The notes under the pieces were generated by a model. That model worked only from the letters and a program-made list of their open reading frames with translations, searched no databases and had not been told where the DNA came from. A stretch of 64,000 nucleotides of DNA, taken from NCBI GenBank assembly GCA_964030785.1, contig OZ034975.1, positions 40,125,569 through 40,189,568 on the forward strand. Direction: 5' to 3'. A program made the translations under genes and the position numbers. How positions within the stretch are numbered: the stretch's first letter is position 1; each line of letters starts with the position of its first letter. This stretch comes from Siderastrea siderea (Eukaryota; Cnidaria; Anthozoa; Scleractinia; Rhizangiidae). Below are positions 42,401-55,340 of this stretch, in pieces.

Positions 42401-45400
42401 ATCTTTTAAACGGCTAGACGAATAATCACCAAATCTCGTGACTTTTCCTAAAATTTATCAGAGAAAAATTTCCTGTGTCAATGACGTGTCTATGATGATT
42501 GCCGTTTCCATAGCAACCGTCTACTCAGAAGTGTATTTTGACTATTTTCTGTCTTTTTTCAGTTTTTTTTTGTTTTTTCCCTTTCGTTTTCCCTTTCGTT
42601 TGTAGGAGATATTTTTTTACTTTTGCGCGCTTGTTTCGACTAAGTATGTTTTTAAGAACAAAATCATATGTTTTTTGATGACGCCATGGTCAGCTGTAGG
42701 ACCGTAGGTTTGGGATTCAAGATGGCGGCCTCAAATTCAAAATGGCGGGTTTGTGACGTTATTGTGACGTCACCACACGTCATAATTGACACGTCATAAA
42801 CTCAATCTGTTAAGCTAATGACGTGCTAAAAAGGTGCCAAGTTTCATCGCAAGAATTTTAATACTTTTCGAGATCTATGGGGGGGGGGGGCACTTTGTGC
42901 ACCCCCTCAGGCTCAGAAACTCAAAAAAGCCCAGGCAGAATAGGGTTAAGGGAGGGATTTATTACACAGGGGAAGAGAAATCAAAGCTATTCACAATTAC
43001 TTATCGTAGATAAACATGGCTCCTTTGAGTTACGTGTGCACACGTCGTAACGACGTGCCTTTTAGTGGAGAATTGATGTAAGAACACTTAAGGAAGGGAG
43101 ATAGAATTTCAGATCCTAAAATACATGTCCGCTGAACACCACAGGAGAAGTCACCCAAAAAAAGTAAGTGTCGTAACACTATTAGCTAACGAGGGGAAAG
43201 CTTCGTTACCTTTGTCTTCCTTTCGTGAATATTTTCTTGGTGAACATCTCTGGCCATTCCAAAGTCTGTCACTTTACACGTTTCCCTTTCTCCAACCAAC
43301 ACGTTACGAGCAGCAAGATCTCGATGAATGATCTACATATAAACAATAAACAACTAGTAAAAGACTGACGCACATGCTGTAGATAGGGTCTGTTCGTTTC
43401 GTAAGGATATCGTCAGAAGCATTACAACTCTGCGAACGTGTTGCGATTTTCTGCACTCGTTTCATTGGGGGGGGGGGGGGGGGGCTGCATTTTTTGGCAT
43501 ATGTGGAATCAAGTTTTTTTTTTGGAGAACACTCCAGTGTGTTACGAGGAAGTAAAAGTGTCAAAGTAAGATCTTAACAGATCAGGGAGAATAATAGCAA
43601 CAGTAGCTAAGCTAATGCTAAGCTATGCTAATGAGCATACTTTCATACGTTTAAACCACTGTCCCTTCGCCAGTGTGGTGCATTCTTGTAGTAAATGTAA
43701 TGTAAATGTCTACGCCAGTTAGTAAATGTAAATGTAAATGTCTACGCCAGTTAGTTGTACGTGGCAGTGACCAACTCGAAAGCCTAAGCTCCTTTGGTCA
43801 CTGCGCACATTTCACCTTTCATGATTTACGTAATTTGTTGTTTTATTTTTTTTCTTACTTTTGTAATGTATTTTAATTTCTGTAGCAACCTTTTGGAATA
43901 GTGCAAAAAATAAAAAAATCTGAATCTGAATCATTCCCTGAAGATGATGAGTGTGATGTCGAGACGCCTGATTTATGTGATTCACTGAGACTTCAAAATA
44001 ACCCCTTTCTATCCTACCACAATGCAATGTGCAATGTGGCGCAATGTGGCGCGAAAGACGTTGGCAACAGACGTGTTACACGGGACGATTTTTAGTGCAA
44101 CGGGGACAGCCAATAGGGTTGTGGGATGGCGTTGCGCAAAAAAATGACGACAGGCATGTTACACAAAACAACTTGAACAAAATTCGTGATTTGGCTTTGC
44201 AAGTTTTTGAAGCTGGTTCAAAAACCTACTGCCAACGAAAATATTGCGCAGAAAATCGTCCACGGACCCATGTTACACGTCAGCAACTTCGCTAAGAATC
44301 GCCCAGTGGAACGTCACCTTCAGCATTCATCGATATACTTTCGTTGATGCATTTAACGCATTCATTGAAAGACAAGCTAAAACCAGGTACTGTACAGATG
44401 ACGCTGGAGACAGAACGGTTTTACTCACAGATCTTGATGAGAGGTAACTCATTCCATCAGCGATTTGCCAAGCAAACTTCATCAGCTGCTGTGACGTCAG
44501 ACTGGTTTGTGGTTTGATATTGTAATAAGTGTCGTTTAATCCACGGGTCTTCCTCAGATAACCCAGTAGATCCCCATAAGGCACATACTCGATCAACACC
44601 AACAGTGGCTCTGAAAGTGCAAGAAAAAACAATCATTATTGAATCGTGAGAATCATTATTTAAATGGAAGCACACATATTGCAGCAATAAGAATATATAA
44701 GTGTAAAGAAGATCCTCGCAGTTATTAACGCAACTTATGCAGTTGCGAAAAGAAAGCCTGAAAAAATCAGGTTTGCCGGGATTCGAACCCTGACCTCTGC
44801 GATACCGGTGCAGCGCTCTAACCAATTGAGCTAACAAGCCAACTGGGAGCTGGTCATTAAATTGGTTCGTAATATACCCGGGAAAGATGAAGATGAAATT
44901 ATGAATATATGGAACTCATATATTTGAACTGCGGAATGAAGAAATAAGTGTAAAGAAGATCCTCGCAGTTATTAACGCAACTTATGCAGTTGCGAAAAGA
45001 AAGCCTGAAAAAATCAGGCTTGCCGGGATTCGAACCCTGACCTCTGCGATACCGGTGCAGCGCTCTAACCAATTGAGCTAACAAGCCAACTGGGAGCTGG
45101 TCATTAAATTGGTTGGCAAACCTGATTTTTTCAGGCTTTCTTTTCGCAACTGCATAAGTTGCGTTAATAACTGCGAGGATCTTCTTTACACTTATTTCTT
45201 CATTCCGCAGTTCAAATATATGAGTTCCATATATTCATATTTTCAATAAGAATATAGTCGATCAATTTATAGTACTCCTTGTGAACATAGGCCGCATTAC
45301 ATGGTAAAAATTACCATTCCATCTAGAGAAGTACATCGTTGGGTTAAGCTCTTCGTGGAGCAAAAATGTATGTGGTAGGAGTTAGTAACCCAAAAAATGT

Positions 45401-47706
45401 TGATACTTAACAAGGGTGACGCTGGTTCCTCTGTATAGTATGGCAAGATTCACCCAAAATTCTGAATCTTCGATACGAAGTTATTTGTGAGTTTACACGT
45501 TACCAGATTTAGTAACACATCCCAGTAGTTTTATGACGTGTGGATGAGGATTAAGCGTCTTCATCACTTCAAGTTCTGATAACAAGTCTTTCTTGTCTGA
45601 CCCGGGAGCGTTGTCTGAAAATTAACAAGCCAAAAGATAATTAGTAAAGCCACTGACAACAGGAAATTTTGAAACGGAAGCGGGGTGGGGGGTGGGGAAG
45701 GGGGGGGGGCTGAACCTTGATGTCATCTATCGCCATATGTATATACATATTTATATTAATACACTTAATTGCATTTTCTTAATTTCCATTTGCTTTGTCT
45801 TCAGAAGGAGCTATCAATCGTGATAAAAAATTGTCTCTATAGTTGTTTTGAGGCTGTAATTACTTCAGTTTTCTTTCTCGGTATTTTCGCGGAGCTCCTC
45901 CCTTCTTTATCTAACTGCCTACTTGAAGGAAGAGCTGTAGTATTGCACTAATTATTGTACTAATCGAATCTATAACAAAATGCTCGATTGTGATTGATTC
46001 TCTGCGCGCCTGTTTGATACGTAATTGGAGGGTAATCACGTGGATTTCTAATTTGAACTTTTTAATACTAATAGATATAGATGTTATCGGACAACTACGC
46101 TGAGGGCACGTCAATCAGGTGCACTGCTTGTAAAACCTGTAATTACAAATATGTCCCCGAAGGGCTTGTAGTTTTTCTAATCTCGCATTTTGTTATAGAT
46201 ACGTTTAATTGGTAACTGGACTTCATACAACTCAGGGATAATCGTGCACGTAATTTAAAATTACTTGTTCGATTACTCCCTGAATTGTAGGCCACTCAGT
46301 CCCTTTACCATTACTTATTATTCAATAAAAAATGGTAACAAATGTTCAAGAGAGAAAAATAATATCTTACAATTGAGCATTTTAACAGCAACCGTTGTCT
46401 GTCCAGGTCTTCCTCGAAGATCCTTTGCCGTTCCCTTGGCAACCTGTCCAAACGAACCTTTCCCGATTATCTTCTCTATAGATACATCGCTTCTTTCAAC
46501 TTCCCAGGAAAGTGTGGATGGATGAAGAGGTGTGTAGTCGGCACCCTTAGATGGAGCATTGGTGCGTTGCATTTGATCTGTAGTTTCAACTCCAGATCGA
46601 GTTGCCTCCTGTAGGTCCATGTACCCAGAAAAAGCCCCTGTTTGCTGCCGACTGGAATCGCTTGGGCGAAGTTGAGTGGTGTTGACATCATCCAATTCTA
46701 TCTCGTTCTGACAAATAAAGATACGCACTATTTTCTTGAGGTACCTGGGGTACAAATGGCAATGAAGCTTGAAACACCTGTCTGCCAAGTGCTACTGACG
46801 CCTTGCATCCATTTTTTGTCTGCCACGAAAATACCTTATTTTCCACTTTTGTGGTCACAGGAAATTTATAAGTTGAGTTCCATTTTAAAGCATGCACCAA
46901 TTCTATTTGATTCTGAACTGACAAGAAAAGACACGCACAATTTTCTTGAGAAGCTCATGGTACAAATTAATGTGAAGCTTACAAAAATACCACTAGCATT
47001 ACTCACTCTTTGTACGTATGTATGGTTTGCAATAAAAATATTTTAATCTCCACTTTTAATTTTAGGCCGCAGGAAATTTATATCATAAGAAAGGATATCA
47101 TGTGGACGAAAACTTCGGATCCAAATGACGTTACTGAAACACGTTCATTTTTATTTATTTATTTATTTTACTGTTAACGTATATAAAATCACTAATAACG
47201 TATCCAAAAATTAAGGAGAAGGACACGAGACAAAGAATACAAGACAATGCCCTTACTCTTGTAAACAGGTAAGAAAAATGAAAGCAACCATATAAATTTA
47301 AAATAAAAATACTCACGTCATATTGTCCCCTCACTTCATATGGCCTATGGAATCACACCACAGTTAACAATGGGTAGTCGTTCAGATTCAGATTTTTAAG
47401 GACAGGTAATTTAAACTCATTCACGATTGCCGGATTCATGTCATGTAGCCGCCTTACGGAACGAAAATGGAGGGAGGCTATGCCAGTTCTGACAAATAAA
47501 TGGTTAATTATGGTGGCGTTAGGATGGCAGCCAGAGGGAAAGAGAGCAGTTGGGAGACCAAACACGACCTGGCGACGGACAGTGGAAGCAGAGAGAAGAA
47601 AGGCGAAGGGGGTGGGGGGGGGGGAGGGCGACTTGTACTGGGGAACTGAGAGATCAACAACCAAAGACTTCACAGAGAAGCCTGGCAGGAGAATGTTACG
47701 GCGAGT

Positions 47707-47746
<40 letters not shown>

Positions 47747-47798
47747 ATGATGATGATGACGACGACGACGACAACGACGACGACGACGATGATGATGT

Positions 47799-47860
<62 letters not shown>

Positions 47861-50800
47861 CTCCTCAACAGGCGACGTTTAAATTCTTTAATCTGACATC
47901 AGCGTTAAGCTTTCAATGGACCTAGGAGCGTAGCTTTTGAATTTCTTCACGGTGATCGACATAACTTATATAAAATAAGTGTTTCACCCTCCACCGACGT
48001 ATCCTTTATTTGGAAATTCAACTTTTGATAGATCAATAACATAGTTATGTGAAAGCTTCATATCATCCTTCATTTAGCTGTCATATATACGCAAGTGTTG
48101 CTAGGTGTTATCTTGTGAAAACGCTTTTGGAATGACGCAGAATGTTTAATATTAACTCATCCAAGTTCGGAAACTATTCAAGTCATTCTACTAGTCTACG
48201 TAGCACAAAAATTATTGATCTTCATAGAACAATAACCACTTTTGGGATTTTCATTAGAAAAAATATCACCCATTTATACTCCTAGACGCCTTAAGAAACT
48301 GCCGAAGTGAAGGGGTATCGATTCGACGGTAGGAACACCGGTAATGAGTCTCACTGACGCAAAATATGACACAGCATCATTCACTTGCGTAACGAATTGG
48401 ACAAACCAATTTTCTTGTGTTACCCAGGATAGAATCATCTTACCTTTTCTTCTCTGCAGTTGCTATAAAGTAGCAAAGGAAAGAAATTAACAAGTAAATA
48501 AATAAATGAAGGAAAGGAAAGAAAAGAAAGAAAGAGAAAAGGAAAAGGGAATGAAGGAGAAAAGAATCAATGAACGGATAAATACATAACGAATCATTAG
48601 ACAGGAAAATGAAGCGGTGCGGAGAACAATGATATGAAGGGGTGCTGTACAAAATAAAAACTTCTAGATTGCCACAAAAATAAGAGACAAAAGTAATAAA
48701 ACAAATTAGATTGGGTGTATATAGCGAACGCTCGCCCTGAAACTTTTTAAATAAAAACTTGGAGTCTAGGTTTCTGAGCGGTAGATGGGGGCTTTTAAAA
48801 CTAAAACACGTAAAAAAGAGAAGTTCTAAAGGTAATATAACATAATTTACCTTTTTTTCGCTGCCACATTATGTAGAAAATGAGAAGAACATTGATAAAC
48901 ACAAGAACTCCAATTACAGCTCCAAAAATTTCATAATAACAGGAACATTTGCATTCTGCGAAAAATAATATTACGACCATTTGAACTAAGAACTACGAAG
49001 AAGATTAACTTATAAGCCTTACATGTAGAGAGCGGAGATCATACGAGACTATTTAACTATTTTAACTATTTTGCGTTAGGGCGCAATTGGGATGGTAACT
49101 GCAGACTAAAGGTTTACACACGAGCATGTTTTTACACGACAAGTGTTATTTGCTGATGGATGCGACAAGCTATGGCTAAGTTCGTGTGTACGACTTAGCC
49201 CTAAGAAGGAAAGGGGGCACAAAGTGCTCGGGGTGACATTTTTACCACGCAAGTAACAGCCACCTTACTTTGCGATTTTTCCGAAGAATTATGTGGGAAC
49301 AATTTGGTATGACCTCATCGTTCATAAAGCTGATGATGCCACGTATTTCGATAGGCAATTTTTTTTAATTGTACAAATTCTTATTTTCAGTGAAAAGTCT
49401 TCATCCCTCTTGTTGGTTTAAATTACTTTTATGGCCAAGGAGGTGGTGGAAAATGAAGTAGTTCAAGTAGTCCAAGTAGTCCAAGATGGTCGACGTTCGG
49501 AAGTCATGACGTAATTCCCACGTCGTGTTACGCAATCAGCTCATGTTACGAACGTCAAGGGGAATATGTTAGGTGTACCGTTTAACCACGAGGAATCTAG
49601 GTTATATAGAGTTAAAACTTGCCAAGGAAATACATCTCGTTCCCAAATTTCTCACCGTTTCACGTTTTGGTATATCCTACATTACAAAGAGTCAAAGGAA
49701 ACTTTTTAATAAAAACGATTAAAGCGATACAGTATTTCGATGTATCCAACATCATCATCAAATTAAAATGAGAGCGGCATTTTTGGTTTTAGAGTTTTAA
49801 GTTATGTACTATGACAATAACAACCCGGATGGAGTTCGATTTCACGTTCACATTTCTTTAAAGTTTCTTGTTTGAGACAACCAAAATTATTACGAAACCT
49901 TTATTCACTTTTATCACAATCTCATTCTGTACTTAAAAATGATGTTGGGAACATGCGCACGTCGTTTTGCTTTAATCCTTTTTTTTCCTACTAAAATGTT
50001 GTAACAAACCTTTATTCTTTCATTGCTTTCATGGAATAGCTCACAGGGAAATTCAACTAAAAACTCACCTGATATGCCCTGCGTTGTCTTCTCCTCTGGC
50101 GTTGATGCGGTAGTGGAATCCGCTTTCTGAACAATCTTCAAAGTTCTTACTGTGTACGGACCAATGGTTCCTTTGTCCACGGCATCTCTGAGTTCAACAA
50201 GTCCCTCATCTGTGGTGACGGGAGTTGTAAAGATCAACGCGAAAGACACAATTACACTGCCTCTCCTATAAATATAAATGACGAAAGACGACTAAGAAAA
50301 TAGAATTTTACACAATTCACATGAAAACTGTCAATGCAGTGTGTTAACAACCTGAGTTCAGTAACTCTTGTCCTTTCATAGCTGCTTTTGTTTCCATACA
50401 ACTTGTCAACCTGAGAGAAAGAAATAGTATATTTGATGAGTGGTTGCTTTAACGGACAGTCTAAAATATTTCAGTTCGGGTATACCGTAGACGTGCCTAA
50501 GTCCTATTTTATTTGGCATTTCAGCCGCGATCGCATCCAATGTAGTTTCTGAAAACCCGAAAATCCCCCAAAACAGCAAGTAGTGCAACCTGATTTGAAA
50601 GGAGGGTTGTTGTTGTTGGGGAGGGAGGGGGGGGGGGGGTATGAATTTGGCTGTAACTTCACAACGCTCAAATGTAACGCTCAAATGTAACGCTCAACGC
50701 TCAAGTGTAATCCTTTTTATTTTTACTTATAAAATTGAAGAATAAACTTTGAAACTTTGAAACTTTGAAAAAGGTAACATCACTTACGGTTTTTCAGAGC

Positions 50801-53800
50801 CTTTAAATATGACTCAGTTCAAACATCTCCGAGGGCCAAGTTTCTGAAGTACAAGCTCTTATTGAGTGGGTGAACGCGTTGACTACATTGCAGGCTTTTT
50901 TCGACGCCTGACTGTAGACATCTTGTGTACGAACTTAGAGCAAGCCACTGTAATAACGGCAACCGTTACCGACAGCGCAATAACGACTTATCGACCACAT
51001 TAACAAAACGGGCAAGCCATAGCCTGAGCTGACAATTGAAACTAGCAATAGAAGGGTGGAAATAAAACCGCAACAATTAATGGTTTTAAATTGCAAAAAT
51101 TGCCAAAACACTGTTTGGAGTTTTGACAGCCTGCAACATCGGCATTCCACCTATCCATGACCAACGAAGCCAATATGTCGTGTCTACTACCGCAGTCCTT
51201 TTCAGGAGTACTTTCACCCACAGAAAAACAAACAAACAAACAAACAAACAAACAAACAAAACAAAACAAAACAGACATTGTACTTGATGAATCAAAACCA
51301 CATGTGAAAAATTACCTCTTTTTTAAATGGCTCCACAAATGCTTTTGCAAGGTCACTGTTCAGGTCTTTGTAATCTGGCTCATAAACAACCTTCACTCCG
51401 TTCCGTTCCACCACCGTAACCTCAAGGTGAAATTCCTCTCCTTATATAAAAACAAAAGTAAATACTCCAATGACGATTTTCTTGGATGACTAACATTTCC
51501 ACATTACGATAGTGTAGGAATGCTACGTTTTTATAATGAACAGACTCTTTTTATCATAGGGAATGAAAAATTTGCACCTGCAATAATAGGACTGAAAAAG
51601 TGCACAATCTTATTCAATGGTTCTTAATTTTTTTAAGGTTTTCTTTTGGAATGACTTGCACATTTGTATCTGATGTAAATGCTGACCATCCTTGGTTTGT
51701 TTAAAAGTATAGTCCTGTTCCAGTGTAGAAGAAGTCATCACCACCACGGCCCTTTAGAGAAATGGTGCTTCATAACGGCCTTTTAACCTTCGCTTTCATG
51801 AAGTAAAACTACCTGAAACACTACTTTTTATTCTTTATGGATCGGGCCAGTCACTGCGACCATTTCGTGAGGTTCTACCAATAAATAATTTTACATCTAG
51901 AAATCTTTTCTCCTGGGCCTGTTTGTGAAAAGCGTGGTTTTTCGTTATTTGTGTTTGTTTTTAATTCTGGCTTATAGCTGAGCGATGGGGCCCTGTAAAT
52001 TCTGTTTTACCTTTTGGCTGCTTTTAAAATTTAACTTAAGATTAACAGTGAAAACGCTTTCCAACAAGAGTCACAAAGATCTTAGTTGACACTCAATCCC
52101 AGGTTAGCATTGTCGGGCCTTGTAACAACCGGACCCTTGATGGAACTGCAGGTGACGCTTGCAGGAAGCTATGCAAATGGCACTACTGGCTGATCCCCTA
52201 CCGTTTACTTGGAACGAAAGAGTTAGATGGATCTAAGACGTTGTTCGACCTAAGTAGATGCCAAATAAGGCCTGAATGTGCGCTAGGCGAAGTTTGGCAG
52301 TGACAAGTCTATATGAAAACTGTGGCAAAATCTTATATTTGAGTAGCACACTGCAGGAGGTATCAAATAGTACGTTCAGTTTGTTTATGAAAAGAAGCGA
52401 GAATTGGGCTTGAAGTGCCAACAAAACTAGAGTACTTGGACCGCCAAAGTTCAGTTCAGTTGATACTAAATTGAAGTGTTCCACCCTCCACCGACGTATC
52501 CTTTACTTGGAAATTCAACTTTTGATAGATAAATAACATAGTTACGTGAAAGCTTCATATCATCCTTCATTTAGCTGTCATATATATACGCAAGTTTTGC
52601 TAGGGTAATCTCATGAAAACTCTTCTGGAATGATGCAGTATGTTTAATATTAACTCATCCAAGTTCGGAAACCATTCAAGTCATTCTACTAGTTTACTTA
52701 ACACAGGTCATTGATCTTGATGGATTAAAACTGAACAACTTTTGTGGGCTTTTCACAATGAAAAAAGCCACCCATTTATACTCCTCTTATAGACCACCAT
52801 TTGTTATACGGACAATCATTTCAGGCACTTTGGTGTCTGTATTATTCACCTTATTGAAAAAAAAAAACGTTGTTTGGCAAGAAATACAAAACATGAATGA
52901 TGTCTCAGAATAGAGTCCTGGTAAGATGACACTTGCAAGTGCATTGCGTCGTGTATTGCTAGGGCGTTTTAAGAGTAGAGTTAGCCTTGTTATGTTATTA
53001 TAGTCCATTATAATGTGCAAGGAGCTTGAATCGGTATAGAAGCAATCTTTCGCGCCTCCCAGAAGACTTACCGTTCACGGTTTGTGCACTTTAATTGACA
53101 ATGTTTGTTGCTGTTGTTGTTGTTTTGGTGTATATCTAAGAGTTTAATCTGTTTAATTTTATCATGAATAAGTGCAAAGTCATGTACTATTTAAAAGACA
53201 AGGACATCGCGCAAATGAAACTTACTTGTCACTTTTACCAAAATAAGGAATTTATCAGACCCTAGGCTATTTATCGCAGTACAAGTATAAATTCCACCGT
53301 CACCATCGTTTACTCCTCGAAGATTGAGGTATCTGTCAGTGGTAACGACACTACTGGCTGCATTTGTCCAAACATACTGCGGACTGGGGTTTCCTTCTGC
53401 TAGGCATTCAATAGTGGCACTTTTACCGGCCATCATTTTCCATGTAGCTGTTTGGGGTTTAGTTATTTCTGGACGATCTGAAATCAGCCAAAAAACAATA
53501 ACACTTAGGCCTCGTCCACACGTACACGTTTTACTATGAAAACGCATGGAAGGCTTTCTGTTCATACGACCGTTTTTGAAATAGGTTTCACTTGTCATCT
53601 CGTCCACACGTAAACGCTGCAACGGGTTTCGAAAACGCTATTGGTTTTCTATTGAGCATGCGTAGTGGCCTAGGAGAAACGCAGAGAAAAGCATATGTTT
53701 TCGTACTCGTACGATTAGGTTTACGTATAAATGAGACCTTAGCCAATTTTTATGTTTATTTTCGTCTCGCGAGGAAATGTGTGTAAGATAATCCGGCAAC

Positions 53801-55289
53801 TGGTGGACTGTAAAATCAAGTTTAAACTCAACTCTTTAAAACTCTGAGGTTCTTACTTGCACGATTGCAATCAGCGAACAATCAGCCGTTTTTAAAGAGT
53901 GCATCTTTGTCAGTGTTTACCCCACGAAAATATCGATGCTATGCGCTGCCAGATTATAAAACGAAACACTTACAATTGACGATCACGTCAGCCGTATCAA
54001 CAGCAGGAATCACCACTCCATTACTAGCTGTACACTGATACTGGATGACGCTATCAAGGGTGCCCGGTCTCTGTACATTCACAAGCCTGAGAAGTGAACT
54101 TTGTGACAACACTTGGCCTGATTCACCAATTTTTGTCCACGATATGAGAGGTTCAGGTTTACCAGACGCATTGCAGGACAACGTAATGCTATTTCCTTCC
54201 ACGATAATAGCTGAAGTGGGGTAAACATCCACAGAAGGCTCAACTAAAGAGAACATTTTAAACAAAATTTAAAGGGGTTATTTTCTGAAAAAAAAAAAAC
54301 TCGCCAGCAAGTAATATGACAACTTTTAAGAGATCTTTATTAGTACCAGAAGCGTCTTTTTTTGCTCCAAAATTACCATTAGCTTTGTTTATCTAAGTTT
54401 TCACGGCTTAGCGAATTTCGTGTTGATCTCCAATCAGAGAGAGTTTAATGAGCAGGCATCAATTTAAGTTTCTGGTGTGCCCAGTTGTACATGGATAACC
54501 TTACCAACAGCAGTGACTCTGACAATAGCATTATGTCCTGTGCCGACTGTGTTGATAGGAGCACAGGTGTACACTCCATCTGCCTCAACAGTCACAGTGA
54601 ACACACCGGAGCTGTTGTTACAAGTAAAAGTAATACTTATGGGCAGCAGGATTGGCAAATGTACTGCAGTTAAATGACACAGTGGAGCCATGTAGTACTG
54701 TGGTGTTACTAGGAACAGAAGTGAGCACTGTAGCAGTTGGTTGATCTGAAACATTAGCAGTATCGAGTGAAAACGCTGGATTATAATAAATAACCTCAAC
54801 CTGTCACAAACACTGAGGTGGAATAAAGAACTCGCTCCAGGTGCTTGCCAAGCGAGGTCTGTCTCAAAGCTGTCTTCAATAGACCATTTTTATTACAAAA
54901 ACAGGCGGGAAAATGTTTCCGATAGTTGTTGTAAAGAAGAAAATGAAAAGCAACACATCATAGTTGACTGAGAGCGACGTCTCTACACTTATTTTTGTCT
55001 GCAGTTTGGGTTATCTAAGTGAATGGAAAGCTTTAGAAACCAATATTGAAAGTATAATTTTAGTGTCTTCCTAAATGGAACCAAAAGCCTGGAATGACTG
55101 GCCGCTCGTTGGAACTGGATGGTGAAACTTATATATGTCGATACTTCGCTTTGATTTGATTTTTATGATTAAAATGACTGTTATTACATTAACAACAGGG
55201 ACCAATCGTGGCTAAGACAATTTTTCAGCGTAAAGGGTAAAGTCAAATTCAGTGGAAGAAATCGCCTTTTAATGAAACCTTCTGAAGAG

Positions 55290-55340
<51 letters not shown>

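Noticed and set aside
44771..45088. Two tRNA-like sequences as tRNA genes
   Set aside because: They are embedded in identical SINE arms, repeated in tandem and imperfect in the anticodon stem, so they are SINE heads.
47353..47868. 152- to 171-codon ORFs on both strands
   Set aside because: Their length comes from CTG and GAT microsatellites and a LINE 3' tail.
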